Shown here: piece by piece, positions 51,522-61,740 of the stretch
Position numbering within the stretch: the stretch's first letter is position 1
Layout: each line of letters opens with the position of its first letter
Source: DASPMP01 sp035626995
GTDB taxonomy: Bacteria; Gemmatimonadota; Gemmatimonadetes; Gemmatimonadales; Gemmatimonadaceae
Direction of reading: 5' to 3'
Length of the DNA stretch: 64,000 nucleotides
Assembly (NCBI GenBank): GCA_035626995.1
Contig: DASPMP010000245.1
Span: 1 to 64,000 of the forward strand
Notes under the pieces: generated by a model
What the model was told of the DNA's origin: nothing
Seen by the model: only the letters and a program-made list of their open reading frames with translations
The model's database searches: none
Position numbers and translations under genes: made by a program

Positions 51522-53408
51522 ATGAGACTCTCCCTGATCACTGTGGCGGCGGCGTTCATGGGAGTGAGCGGCGTATCGCACGAGTCCATCACATCGCGGC
51601 AATCGCAACGCGTGGAACGCGTGGTCCCGAACGACAACCGGCAGGGCGCCGGGCGCCTTCGCGCGGGAGAGCTCACGTTGCGTCTCGAGGCGCGTCTCGC
51701 GATGTGGCATCCCGATGGAGACAGCGCTCCAGGCGCGCTGATCCCGGCCTTTGCCGAATCCGGCGGGCCCGCCAGGATTCCGGGACCGCTCGTTCGCGTG
51801 CGTTCAGGCACCGGGGTGAACGTCAGCGTCACGAATACACTCGCTGATACGCTGGTCGTGCACGGACTGTACGCGCGAACCGGTGGCGCGCCCGGCGCCC
51901 CATTGATCATTCCTCCCAGGGAATCCCGGAATGCGCAATTCCGCCTCGATGCGCCGGGGACGTACCACTACTGGGGGACCACAACCGGTCGCGCCCTCGA
52001 CTTCCGGACCCTCGAAGACGCACAGCTCACGGGTGCCATCGTCGTGGACGACGCCGCCTCCGCACGACGCAACGATCGCGTCTTCGTCATTGGCCAATGG
52101 ACCGACACGGTGCATCGCGCGCGCACCACGCGTCACCGCGTGCTTGGCGTCATCAACGGCCGCTCGTGGCCCAATACCGAGCGTCTGGATCACGTGGCAG
52201 GTGACACCGTGCGGTGGCGCATCATCAACGCTTCCGGTGACCTGCACCCGATGCACCTGCACGGATTCTATTTCCGGGTGCACCGCCGCGGCGATGGAAA
52301 TCGCGAAACCACAGCCAACGATCTCGTCGTCACCGAGAGCATGGGTGCGGGCGGCACGATCGCTCTCACGTGGGTTCCCGAGCGCGCGGGCAACTGGCTG
52401 TTTCATTGTCACATCCCTGAGCACTTCGCGCCGCGAGGGCCCCTCGGGCTTCCACTGCCTGCAAATGACGCTGCCGATGACGCGCACGCGAATCACGCAA
52501 CCGGCGGCATGAGCGGTCTTGTGATGGGCATTGCCGTGCAATCGCGCGAACCGACGGTGGCGGCGGCTGGAGGCGCTTCCCGGAATATCCGCTTGCTCGT
52601 ACGGCCCCGCCGGGGAAATACATCGTCGGCACCGAGCTACAGCTACGCCTTCCACGAACGTGGGCCGGAGCCGGATGCGGATGCCATCAGCGGCGCACCC
52701 ACGCTGGATCTGACCCGCGGACAACCGGTGCGCATCATGATCGTGAACCGATTGCCGGAAGCAACGGCCGTTCACTGGCATGGCATCGAGTTGGAGAGTT
52801 ACTACGATGGCGTGCCCGGCTTCAGTGGCGCGGGCCGCCGCCTGACACCGCTCATTGCCCCGGGCGATTCATTCGACGTGCGATTCACGCCGCCGCGCGC
52901 GGGGACCTTCATCTATCACACACACGCGTCCGAGGAGCGTCAGCAGCTCGCCGGCCTCGCGGGCGCGATTGTCGTCAGCGAACCTGGCTATCCGCGTGAT
53001 CCTGCGAGGGACATCCCGATCGTCGCCACCCAACGTACGCCACATGGTGCGCCGATCCTCGTGATCGATGGCAACGCCGAGGCAAGGGAACTACAGCTCG
53101 TTGCAGGCATCCCCTATCGGCTGCGACTCATCCAGATCGCGACGGATTACTCGGTGCTGCGTCTCGAGCTGTACCGCAACGGCGAATACGCACGCTGGCG
53201 TCCGCTCGCGAAGGACGGTGCGGAATTGGCCGGGCGTCGCATGGCTGAAGTGTCGCGGATCCGGATCGGAATCGGCGAAGCGCTCGACGTCGAGGTGACG
53301 CCGGATGCGGGCGCCGCATTCCACTTCGAGGTGAAGCCCGGCCTGCGCTATCCCCTACCGGCGCCCCTGCTCACAACTGTGCCTGTCAGGGTAGTGCCGC
53401 CGGCTTGA
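51522..53408 (+). CDS. Multicopper oxidase with reversed order of copper motifs
   Basis: A 628-aa exported oxidase made of about four cupredoxin-like domains. HPMHLHG (~241) and HCHIPEH (~290), usually at the C-terminus, lie in the first half. HWHGIE (~407) and YHTHASEE (~464), usually at the N-terminus, lie in the second half. A GGMSGLV segment (~329) may bring the axial Met. The first domain has lost its His pairs (VVHGLYA; YHYWG). All residues for a type 1 and a trinuclear copper site are present in permuted order. It probably oxidises phenols or metal ions in the periplasm. Its end overlaps the convergent NdvB gene by 23 bp. Confidence 0.88.
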   Translation: MRLSLITVAAAFMGVSGVSHESITSRQSQRVERVVPNDNRQGAGRLRAGELTLRLEARLAMWHPDGDSAPGALIPAFAESGGPARIPGPLVRVRSGTGVNVSVTNTLADTLVVHGLYARTGGAPGAPLIIPPRESRNAQFRLDAPGTYHYWGTTTGRALDFRTLEDAQLTGAIVVDDAASARRNDRVFVIGQWTDTVHRARTTRHRVLGVINGRSWPNTERLDHVAGDTVRWRIINASGDLHPMHLHGFYFRVHRRGDGNRETTANDLVVTESMGAGGTIALTWVPERAGNWLFHCHIPEHFAPRGPLGLPLPANDAADDAHANHATGGMSGLVMGIAVQSREPTVAAAGGASRNIRLLVRPRRGNTSSAPSYSYAFHERGPEPDADAISGAPTLDLTRGQPVRIMIVNRLPEATAVHWHGIELESYYDGVPGFSGAGRRLTPLIAPGDSFDVRFTPPRAGTFIYHTHASEERQQLAGLAGAIVVSEPGYPRDPARDIPIVATQRTPHGAPILVIDGNAEARELQLVAGIPYRLRLIQIATDYSVLRLELYRNGEYARWRPLAKDGAELAGRRMAEVSRIRIGIGEALDVEVTPDAGAAFHFEVKPGLRYPLPAPLLTTVPVRVVPPA

Positions 53409-56400
53409 AGGACTGAAGTCCCACGATGACCTCGTGACGCGCGCCGTCGTCTACGAGGTGGATCTCGCCGTCAGTAACCTCGCCGCCATCGACACGAACG
53501 CCCAACGCGCCGCGCTCCACGCGGATCGCATAGACCGCCGCGCCGAACCGATATTCGATCGCGTACCCCGCCCACGCGGTCGGCACGCGCGGCGTAATCC
53601 GCAGCGTATTCCCCGTCTTGTGAAACCCGAGGATGCTCTCGAGCCCCGCGCGGTACAGCCAGCTCGCCGAGCCGGTATACCACGTCCAGCCGCCGCGCCC
53701 CAGCTGCCCCTCCGCGGTATACACGTCCGCGGCCACCACATACGGCTCCACCTTGTACTGCCGCACTTCCTCCTCCGTCCGCGCGTGCATCAAGGGGTTG
53801 ATCATTTGAAACAACTCGAATGCGCGATCGGTGTCGCCCAGCAGCGCGGTGGCCTGCACAGCCCAGATGGCGGCATGCGTGTACTGCGCCCCATTCTCGC
53901 GCACGCCAGGCAGGTAGCCCTTGATGTATCCGGGGTCCTTCTCCGTCGCATCAAAGGGAGGGGTGAGCAGCGCGATGAGTCGCGCGTCCTCGTTCACGAG
54001 GTGCGTATTGAACGATGCCATCGCGGTGCGCTGTCGCACGGGATCGCCGGCACCCGAGAGGATGCTCCAGCTCTGCGCGATCGAGTCGATCTTCGCCTCG
54101 TCGCTGCGCGCTGACCCCAGGGGAGTGCCGTCGTCGAAGTAGGCGCGGCGATACCATTCGCCGTCCCAGCCGTGCTGCTCCACCGCGTCCGCATATCGCT
54201 CCGCCTGGCGGCGCATCTCGTCCGCGCGAGCCATGTCGCCGCGGGCGGCGACGGTCTCCGCGAAGGAGCGCAGCGTCGCGGAGAGGAACCAGGCCAGCCA
54301 GATGCTTTCCCCTTTCCCTTCCACTCCCACCCGGCTCATCCCGTCGTTCCAGTCGCCGATGCCAATGAGGGGGAGCCCGTGCTCGCCCGTGGTGCACGCT
54401 TTCTTCAGCGCCAGAACACAGTGCTCGTAGACGCTCGCGCTCCTGTTCGCCGGTTGCGGCAGGTCGTACAGCTCGTGCTGATGTTCGCTGAGCACCGGCA
54501 TCGTGATGAAGCCGGCGTCCTCGTCGAGGATGGACGCATCTCCCGTGACCCGGACATACTGCTCCACGACGAACGGCAGCCACGCGAGATCGTCTGAGAA
54601 CTTCGTGCGCACGCCGCGACCATCGGGCGGATGCCACCAGTGCTGCACGTCTCCCTCCACGAATTGACGCCCGGCCGCCCGGAGGATGTGCGCGCGCGCC
54701 AGCGCCGGCTCCGCATACAGGAACGCCATCACGTCCTGGAGCTGGTCGCGGAACCCGAACGCGCCGCTGCTCTGGTAGACGGCGGCACGTCCCCACATGC
54801 GACAGGACAGCGCCTGGTACAGCGACCACCGGTTGATGATCGCGTCGAAGGCCGCGTCCGGCGTGCGTACCGTCACGACCGACAGGCGACGTTTCCAATC
54901 CGCGACGCTCTGCTCCAGTGCCGCGATCGCGCGCGCCGGATCGCCATACTCGGCGAGCAGTGACTTTGCCTCGTCATCTGAGCCTGCGGCGCCGAGCAGC
55001 ATGACGATGTCGCGGGTCTCCCCCGGCTCCAGCGTCACTGCGCATTGCAGCACCCCGCAGGGATCCACCCCCGCGAGGGTGTTGCGCGCGAGCTCCGCCG
55101 CGCCACGGAGCGCGGCCGGGTCCGCGAGGGTGCCGTTGCGCCCCAGGAATTCGCGCCGGTCGCCGGTGTAGCCGACGAGCGGCTCACTCAGCGCCGCGAA
55201 TGCGCGCAGCGTGTCGAACGACGGGTTGAAGCAATTCGTCGCGAGAACCGCACCATGCGTCTCGTCGTAGCTCGTGACGATCTGGTGCTGCGTGTGCTCG
55301 CGCTGCGGTCCCAGCGTCCACTCGACATACGATGTGAGCGAGAGCCGCCGCACGCGTTGATCGTGGTTCGTCAGGCGCAGCAGCGCGACGCGCACCGGGG
55401 CATCGCCAGCCATTCCGAGCGTGAGCTGGCTCTCGATGTTGCCGCGGATGTGCTCGAAGGTGGAGCTGCCGGCGGAATGCCGAACGCTGTACGGCAGTGC
55501 GCTCCGTACCGGGGCGGGGGTGGGGCTCCAGACATCGAACGTCTCCTCGTCGCGCAGATACAGTGCATCACCAGGCTCGTCGGTCACCGGGTCGTTACGC
55601 CAGGGCGTCAGACGATAGAACTGTGCATTCCCCACCCACGCGCTTCCCGGACCGCGTTCAGTGACGATGAATCCCGCTCGCTCGTTCGCGATGACGTTCG
55701 CCCACGGCGCCGGTGGCAGCGCGTCACCGCGGACACGGATCTCGTAGTCCCCCTCGGCGGTGAGCCCACCGAAGCCGTTGTCGAGCAGGAGCGGGGCATC
55801 GGTGGCGCGGCGCGCTGGCGGCGCTGCAGCGTCAGCGCCATCCGTTACGACCCGATGCGAACCGGAGGTGGTGCGCATCGATGCCGACGATGCACGCACG
55901 CGTCGCACTTCCGCGGGAGGCTGTTCGAGCCGCTGTCCGGACGCACGCACCCTCCGGCGGACCAGCGACGCGGGCTCCTCCACCGGCACCTCCATGTCGC
56001 GCCACGAGTCGGCGATGAGGCCGAGCGGCCTGCCATCGCAGTCGATCACGACCCGCGCCGTCGCGCGGATCATTTCGAGCACGTCCTGTCCAAGCTGGTC
56101 GCGTCGCCGGATGAACACCCCACCGGGCTGCTCGACGAGCGCGGAATCGCTCGACGCGAACATCGCGGCATTGATGCGCTCGTGCAGGTGCTGGAAGTAT
56201 CCCGACGGATGTTCGTTCAGGATGACGAGATCCACCGTCATTCCGCGGCGACGCCAGTAGTGGTGCGCGGCGAACAGCCCGGTGATGGTGGGGATGCCGT
56301 CGGTGCTCGCGATTCTCGCGAGCAGGATGGGCCAGTCGCCCGAGATCCCCTGCGTCCAGAGGAGCGGCTGCGCGCCGCGATTGCTCCGCAGCTCCACTTC

Positions 56401-59400
56401 GGGCACGCGAACCGCGGGATTGGAGTAGAACAGCTGGCCGGCGAGATCCTGGAAGATCGCGGCGTCCGACGGCGACACGCCAAGCTCGCGCAATTCCACC
56501 TGCGTGGATGCCCACGCCAGGTCGAGCGCGCGCTGGGCGGCAGCTGGATTGTGGTACCGGTCCGCCAGCTGGAACGCGCGCTCGGCGTTCTCGGCGACGA
56601 TGGTGGTGAACGCGACCGACGCCGACTGTCCCGGCTTCAACCGTACCCGGGTGCGAATCGCGAACACGGGATCGAGCACGGCCCCCGTGGCGCCCGTGAG
56701 CGCGCCATCCTGCTCCATCGCCACGGGGTCGCGCGTGGACCGGCCGCGGCCCACGAAGCGCGCACGATCAGTCTCATAGCTGGGCTGGCCCACCCGTTCG
56801 GCGCCGCCGGCGTCGACGACGTGCGCGCACCGGAGTGCGCGTTCCGATGCGGAGCGCGGACGACGGGTGGCCGTGATTGCGGAACACCACGCATGCCACT
56901 CAGTCTGCACAAAGAGGTTGGAGAATGCCGGATGCTGCCGGTCCTGCCCGGGTGACGCGATCGTGATCTCGCCGTAGCTCGTGAGCTCCAGCTCCCGGAT
57001 GTCGTCGGTCTCGTTGCTTATCGTCACGCGTCGCACCTCGGCCGAGTCGTCCGGGACGACAACCACCTCGGTGCGCGTCTCGATGCCGTGCTCCCGCCGG
57101 TGGAAGGTGACGCGATCGGTGGCGAGTTGCGCGTGATACCATTCGGGCTCGGCGCAGACCGGTTGATGCGCCGCGGACCACACGTGCCCTGCCTGCATGT
57201 CCTTCACGTAGCAGAACTGCCCGGTGTTGTCGATCGTGCCGTCGGCGCGCCAGCGTGTCACCGCCAGTTCGCCGTAGCGACTGTAGCCGCTGCCGCAGTG
57301 GCTGACCATGATCGTGTACGGCAGACGTCCCAGCAGGGCGACGTGCGGCTGCGGTGTGCTGACGTCGTCGATCTCGCGCACCACGGGCCGCTCGAGCGCG
57401 GGATCCGGGAGCGCCTGCTCGGGACGCACCGGGCGCGGTTCCTGGAGCACCATCCGCCGCGGGATGCGCTCGTGGAGAAGCAGTTCCACTGACCGCACCA
57501 GCGGATCGGTGTGAAATCGTCGCTGCCACACGCGGTCCTGCAGCGCGTTGGTCAGGGCAACGAGCGTCATTCCCACATGGTGCGCCATGTGGTTGTGCAC
57601 GATGGCGAATCGCTTTCCCGGCAATGGGCGGGTGTAGTCCAGCGCATCGTAGAAGCCGAACTCTCCGAGTGCGCCCTTTTCCTCCAGCTTCGCGAGATTC
57701 GCGAGTGCGCGGTCCGGAAATACCTGCAGTGCCAGCGCCGCGGCGTAGGGTGCCACCACGAGATCCTGGCCGATCCGGCGCTCGAGGGCGAGGTCCGGCA
57801 CGCCGAACGCGCGGTACTGATAGGTGTGGTGGCGGTCGCGCAGGTTGTAGGCACTCTCGCTCGTCCCCCACGGCACGCCATGGCTGTCCCCGAACGCGAT
57901 CTGCCGCTGCACCGCGCTGCGGCAGGTCTGGTCGAGCAGTGTGTACGGATACGAATGCATGACCAGCACCGGCATCAGGTACTCGAACATGCTTCCGCTC
58001 CACGACACCAGCGCCGTGGAGCCCGACGACCGGGTGAGGGTGCGTCCCAGGTGGAACCAATGGTCCACCGGCACGTCGTTGCGGGCGATGGCGAGGAAAC
58101 TCGCGAGCCGCGCTTCGGAAGCCAGCAGGTCGTAGTAGGAGTCATCACGTGAGTGACTGGACTGCTGGTATCCGATCGCGAACAGCTCGCGGCGCTCGTC
58201 ATACAGAAACCTGAATTCCACCTGTGAGGCGAAGTCCGCGGCGCGCAGTGCCAGCGCCTGCAACCGCTGCACGAGCTCATGCGCGTCCACCGGCTGCTCC
58301 GCGGCGATCGCGACGAGGGCCTGACGCAGTGCGATGAGGTGTCCGGCGAGGTTGCCGCTGTCCACCGTGGAGATGTACGGCGGCTCCATCACCCGCAGGT
58401 CGTGTAAATCGTACCAGTTATAGAAGTGTCCGCGGAAGCGGCGCATCCGCTCCATCGACCGCAGCGCGAGCTCGAGCCGCCGCGCCATGTCGTCCACGGT
58501 GATGAAGCCGAGGTCGTGCGCGGAGACCGTGGACAGCAGCTGCAGCCCGATGTTCGTGGGAGACGTTCGCATCGCTACCACGTGCTCCGGGTCCAGCTGT
58601 ACGTTGTCGGGGGCGAGCCAGTGCGTTGCTTCGGTGACGAACGTGTCGTAATAGCGCCAGTGCTTTTCCGCGTAACGCAGCGCCAGCGCGCGCTCGTCAT
58701 CGCTGAGGGGACGTTCGCGGCGGACTGCCGAGCGGCTGAGCGCGAGGGCGATCACCGGGGCGCCGGCCCAGAGCAGGAACAGCGGGGCGAGCACCGGCGT
58801 CCGTGGCGTGAGCGCCACCAGCGACGCAATGGCAATGGCGGACAGCGGCCACATCTCGCGCCACGTCGTCCGGGCGGTTCCACGTTCGCGACGCTCGGCG
58901 TGTTGCGCCGACTGCCACTCGAGCAGGTGGCGCTTCGAGACGAACAGGCGCCAGAGCGTCCGTGCGATGCCGTCGAGGGAGATCCACGCCTGATGCGGCA
59001 GGAAGGCGATCGTGAGCGCGACCTGCGCCACGCTCGTGGCGGCGTCGCGTCCCACGGCGCTGTAGTACGCGCGCCAGCTCTTGTCGAAGGGGGGACGCAG
59101 CGCCGCGATGGCAATGGCAATGATCCACGGGGCCGCGAGGGCAAGCAGCGCGAGGAGCGTCCATCGCGCCGATGATCCGGGAAGGAACCACCAGCCGGCC
59201 ACGAGAAACACGATGAGCGAGATCTCGACGAGGCTGCGCCGCAGGTTGTCGAACAGCTTCCAACGCGAGACCAGCGAGAGCCGGTTCGGCTCGGGGCCAT
59301 CCGGGCCAGGAACACGCGGCGTCAGCCACTGCAGCAGCTGCCAATCGCCACGGATCCAGCGGTGCTTGCGGCGGCTGTACGTGATGTATCGCGTCGGGTA

Positions 59401-61731
59401 GTCATCGTACACGGTGATGTCCGTAACGAGGCCTGCCCGGGCGTAATTCCCCTCGATCAGGTCATGCGAGAGCAGCCGATTTTCCGGAAAACGCCCATCC
59501 GTCGCGCGCTCGAAGGCATCCACGTCGTAGATACCCTTTCCCGTGAAGCTTCCTTCATGGTAGAGATCCTGGTACACGTCTGACACGGCGGTCGTGTACG
59601 GGTCCACGCCGGGATGGCCGGACTGCACCGCGGCGAAACGCGACCGGTTCGCGCTCGGCAGCGACACGCCCACGCGCGGCTGCAGGATGCCATAGCCACG
59701 CACGACGCGCCCGCGATAGTCGTCGTACATCGCCTTGTTGAGGGGATGCGCCAGCGTGCCGATGAGCAGCGCCGCATTGCCGGGCGGCAGCACGGTGTCC
59801 GCGTCCAGCGTGATGACATAGCACACGCCGTGCAGGTGCTCGACGTTGCCCACGATGGTGGAAAACGCATCCCCTGCACTCCCGCGCAGGAAGCGGTTGA
59901 ACTGCGCGAGCTTGCCCCGCTTCCGCTCCCACCCCATCCACACGCCCTGCGCCGGATTCCAGAGCCGGTTGCGATGAAAGAGATAGAAGGCGTCCTGGGT
60001 CTCGGGGGCGTAGCGTGCGTTGAGGGCGTTCACGCCATCGATCGCGGCGCGCAGGATCGCGTCGTCCGCGTCCGTCCGCTCGGTCGCCGCGTCGGTGAAG
60101 TCGCTGAGGATGGCAAAATGCAGGTGCGCTTCACGATTGGCGAGGTACTGCACCTCGATCGTCTCGAGGCTCTCGACCACTGCGTTCACGCTGCCGAAGA
60201 GGGTCGGGATCACCACCGCCGAGCGCAGCTCAGGCGGCACACCCGTTTCGCGCAACTCGAGCTTCGGGAGCACCGCCGGCGGCAGGTAGGCGACGACCAA
60301 CCGGTTCATCACGCTGATGGCGATCTCGCTGGCGGGAATGAGCCCGAGCAGGAGGATTGGCAGCCAGGCTGACATCGCCGCTGGTCCGCCCAGCTGCAGC
60401 AATGCCGCGAGCGCGATCGCCGTCCCCGCGATGATCCCGCCGACGAAGACGACGTTGGGATGTCCCAGCACCCACCGGTGAACCGCCTCACGAAATTTTG
60501 GACGATAGCCGGTGAGCTGTTCGAGCTCGTCCCGGCCATGGTCCAGCAGGTAGTAGCCCACATGCGATCGCACAGGATCATGCGGCGTACCTGTGCCATC
60601 CGAGCCGCGCCGAGCGAGCTCGATGGCTTCCATCGCCACCGCGCTTTCATCGCTGCGCGTGCGCGCCGCGATCCGTTCAACCACATGACGATAGTGGTCG
60701 CGCGTTGCGAAGGTCATTCGCGTGTAGTGCCCGGTGGGATCCCGCCGCAACACCGCGTCCATCACGCTCTGCTGCTCGACGAACGTGCGCCAGTCCATGC
60801 GTGCGATGGCGCGCAGGCTCGTGATGCTGTTCGCCATCATGATCTGCGTGATGGCGAGCCGCTGCGTGGAGAGCGATGCCGCCTCCTCGCCGGACATCCC
60901 TTCCTCGGCGATCCACTGCTCCAGCCAGCCGAGTGGGGCGAAGGAGCCGCGCGTGAGACGAAGGCGCTGGAGAAATCGCGCGATGAACGTCGGGTTCAGG
61001 GGAACGCCGCCATCCACCAGGGAGCGGAGTGCCTCCCGCAGGTCGTCCGCGTTCCCCTTGCTTGCGTCGAGCAGGCGTGTCGCCATGCGATCGGCCCGCT
61101 CCACTTCGTCGAGCCGCTGCACGGTGCGCAGCGCCATGCGTCGCACGTTCTCGATCAGCCCAAGGCGCAGCATGGCGGGGATGGCCCACAGTTCACCGAT
61201 GCGCAGCGGCGCGATGTCCTGGCACGCGCTGACCACGATGCTGATGTTGTCAGGGTCGAGGCGCCCTTCGGTGTGCGAGATGAGGGTGATGGCCACCTCG
61301 TACACCCGCGGATATCCGGTGAGCGTGCCCGCGGCGAGCTCCGGAAGCTCGCGATAGTATCCGCTCGGGAGCGATGCACGTACTTCGCGAATGTGTTCCT
61401 CGACCACGAAATAGTTGTCGAGGAACCACTCGCCGGCGGGTCCTACCTCATCGCCCTTCTCGCTGGTCTCCGTGAGGCGGCGATGGGCGACATCGAGGAT
61501 GCGGCGCGTTTCATTGAGCCGACGGAGGAGGGGCGCCGATCCCCAACGTGAGCGCCCCTCGCGCACACGTTGGCCGCGTGCCACTGCCCGTCCCCGCTCG
61601 GCGAGCTGGTCTGGCCCGAGCAGCTCGCCCCGGATCGGCCCTGCAAGTGTCTCCGCGCGGACGTCGGACGCCCGGGAGAACAGGTGGGAGAGAAACCGCG
61701 GGCGCGGCGTGGCGAACTTGCGAGAGGGCAC
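53386..61731 (-). CDS. ndvB: Cyclic beta-1,2-glucan synthase, NdvB-type (GT84-GH144-like-GH94)
   Basis: A 2781-aa inner-membrane enzyme in one reading frame. Residues ~1-380 are the helical NdvB N-terminus. Membrane helices lie near 425-480 and 840-1010. The glycosyltransferase domain has YVITLDADTVLPP and a RRKHRWIRGDWQLLQW acceptor motif. A glycoamylase-like domain follows with DSYYDLLASEARLASF and TSESAYNLRD. The C-terminal GH94 phosphorylase domain has RDQLQDVMAFLY and the catalytic Asp in GIGDWNDGMSRVG, and ends in a beta domain. NdvB makes, sizes and cyclises osmoregulated periplasmic glucan. A poorly conserved 70-residue basic linker near 1890-1960 is unusual. It follows the CarboxypepD_reg gene by 9 bp. 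Confidence 0.93.
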   Translation of the reverse strand: MPSRKFATPRPRFLSHLFSRASDVRAETLAGPIRGELLGPDQLAERGRAVARGQRVREGRSRWGSAPLLRRLNETRRILDVAHRRLTETSEKGDEVGPAGEWFLDNYFVVEEHIREVRASLPSGYYRELPELAAGTLTGYPRVYEVAITLISHTEGRLDPDNISIVVSACQDIAPLRIGELWAIPAMLRLGLIENVRRMALRTVQRLDEVERADRMATRLLDASKGNADDLREALRSLVDGGVPLNPTFIARFLQRLRLTRGSFAPLGWLEQWIAEEGMSGEEAASLSTQRLAITQIMMANSITSLRAIARMDWRTFVEQQSVMDAVLRRDPTGHYTRMTFATRDHYRHVVERIAARTRSDESAVAMEAIELARRGSDGTGTPHDPVRSHVGYYLLDHGRDELEQLTGYRPKFREAVHRWVLGHPNVVFVGGIIAGTAIALAALLQLGGPAAMSAWLPILLLGLIPASEIAISVMNRLVVAYLPPAVLPKLELRETGVPPELRSAVVIPTLFGSVNAVVESLETIEVQYLANREAHLHFAILSDFTDAATERTDADDAILRAAIDGVNALNARYAPETQDAFYLFHRNRLWNPAQGVWMGWERKRGKLAQFNRFLRGSAGDAFSTIVGNVEHLHGVCYVITLDADTVLPPGNAALLIGTLAHPLNKAMYDDYRGRVVRGYGILQPRVGVSLPSANRSRFAAVQSGHPGVDPYTTAVSDVYQDLYHEGSFTGKGIYDVDAFERATDGRFPENRLLSHDLIEGNYARAGLVTDITVYDDYPTRYITYSRRKHRWIRGDWQLLQWLTPRVPGPDGPEPNRLSLVSRWKLFDNLRRSLVEISLIVFLVAGWWFLPGSSARWTLLALLALAAPWIIAIAIAALRPPFDKSWRAYYSAVGRDAATSVAQVALTIAFLPHQAWISLDGIARTLWRLFVSKRHLLEWQSAQHAERRERGTARTTWREMWPLSAIAIASLVALTPRTPVLAPLFLLWAGAPVIALALSRSAVRRERPLSDDERALALRYAEKHWRYYDTFVTEATHWLAPDNVQLDPEHVVAMRTSPTNIGLQLLSTVSAHDLGFITVDDMARRLELALRSMERMRRFRGHFYNWYDLHDLRVMEPPYISTVDSGNLAGHLIALRQALVAIAAEQPVDAHELVQRLQALALRAADFASQVEFRFLYDERRELFAIGYQQSSHSRDDSYYDLLASEARLASFLAIARNDVPVDHWFHLGRTLTRSSGSTALVSWSGSMFEYLMPVLVMHSYPYTLLDQTCRSAVQRQIAFGDSHGVPWGTSESAYNLRDRHHTYQYRAFGVPDLALERRIGQDLVVAPYAAALALQVFPDRALANLAKLEEKGALGEFGFYDALDYTRPLPGKRFAIVHNHMAHHVGMTLVALTNALQDRVWQRRFHTDPLVRSVELLLHERIPRRMVLQEPRPVRPEQALPDPALERPVVREIDDVSTPQPHVALLGRLPYTIMVSHCGSGYSRYGELAVTRWRADGTIDNTGQFCYVKDMQAGHVWSAAHQPVCAEPEWYHAQLATDRVTFHRREHGIETRTEVVVVPDDSAEVRRVTISNETDDIRELELTSYGEITIASPGQDRQHPAFSNLFVQTEWHAWCSAITATRRPRSASERALRCAHVVDAGGAERVGQPSYETDRARFVGRGRSTRDPVAMEQDGALTGATGAVLDPVFAIRTRVRLKPGQSASVAFTTIVAENAERAFQLADRYHNPAAAQRALDLAWASTQVELRELGVSPSDAAIFQDLAGQLFYSNPAVRVPEVELRSNRGAQPLLWTQGISGDWPILLARIASTDGIPTITGLFAAHHYWRRRGMTVDLVILNEHPSGYFQHLHERINAAMFASSDSALVEQPGGVFIRRRDQLGQDVLEMIRATARVVIDCDGRPLGLIADSWRDMEVPVEEPASLVRRRVRASGQRLEQPPAEVRRVRASSASMRTTSGSHRVVTDGADAAAPPARRATDAPLLLDNGFGGLTAEGDYEIRVRGDALPPAPWANVIANERAGFIVTERGPGSAWVGNAQFYRLTPWRNDPVTDEPGDALYLRDEETFDVWSPTPAPVRSALPYSVRHSAGSSTFEHIRGNIESQLTLGMAGDAPVRVALLRLTNHDQRVRRLSLTSYVEWTLGPQREHTQHQIVTSYDETHGAVLATNCFNPSFDTLRAFAALSEPLVGYTGDRREFLGRNGTLADPAALRGAAELARNTLAGVDPCGVLQCAVTLEPGETRDIVMLLGAAGSDDEAKSLLAEYGDPARAIAALEQSVADWKRRLSVVTVRTPDAAFDAIINRWSLYQALSCRMWGRAAVYQSSGAFGFRDQLQDVMAFLYAEPALARAHILRAAGRQFVEGDVQHWWHPPDGRGVRTKFSDDLAWLPFVVEQYVRVTGDASILDEDAGFITMPVLSEHQHELYDLPQPANRSASVYEHCVLALKKACTTGEHGLPLIGIGDWNDGMSRVGVEGKGESIWLAWFLSATLRSFAETVAARGDMARADEMRRQAERYADAVEQHGWDGEWYRRAYFDDGTPLGSARSDEAKIDSIAQSWSILSGAGDPVRQRTAMASFNTHLVNEDARLIALLTPPFDATEKDPGYIKGYLPGVRENGAQYTHAAIWAVQATALLGDTDRAFELFQMINPLMHARTEEEVRQYKVEPYVVAADVYTAEGQLGRGGWTWYTGSASWLYRAGLESILGFHKTGNTLRITPRVPTAWAGYAIEYRFGAAVYAIRVERGALGVRVDGGEVTDGEIHLVDDGARHEVIVGLQSFKPAALP

Positions 61732-61740
61732 TGCGGAAAG

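Noticed and set aside
55045..56955. 636-codon plus-strand ORF inside the ndvB gene
   Set aside because: Typical high-GC shadow with no recognisable domain; the minus strand is one continuous NdvB frame.
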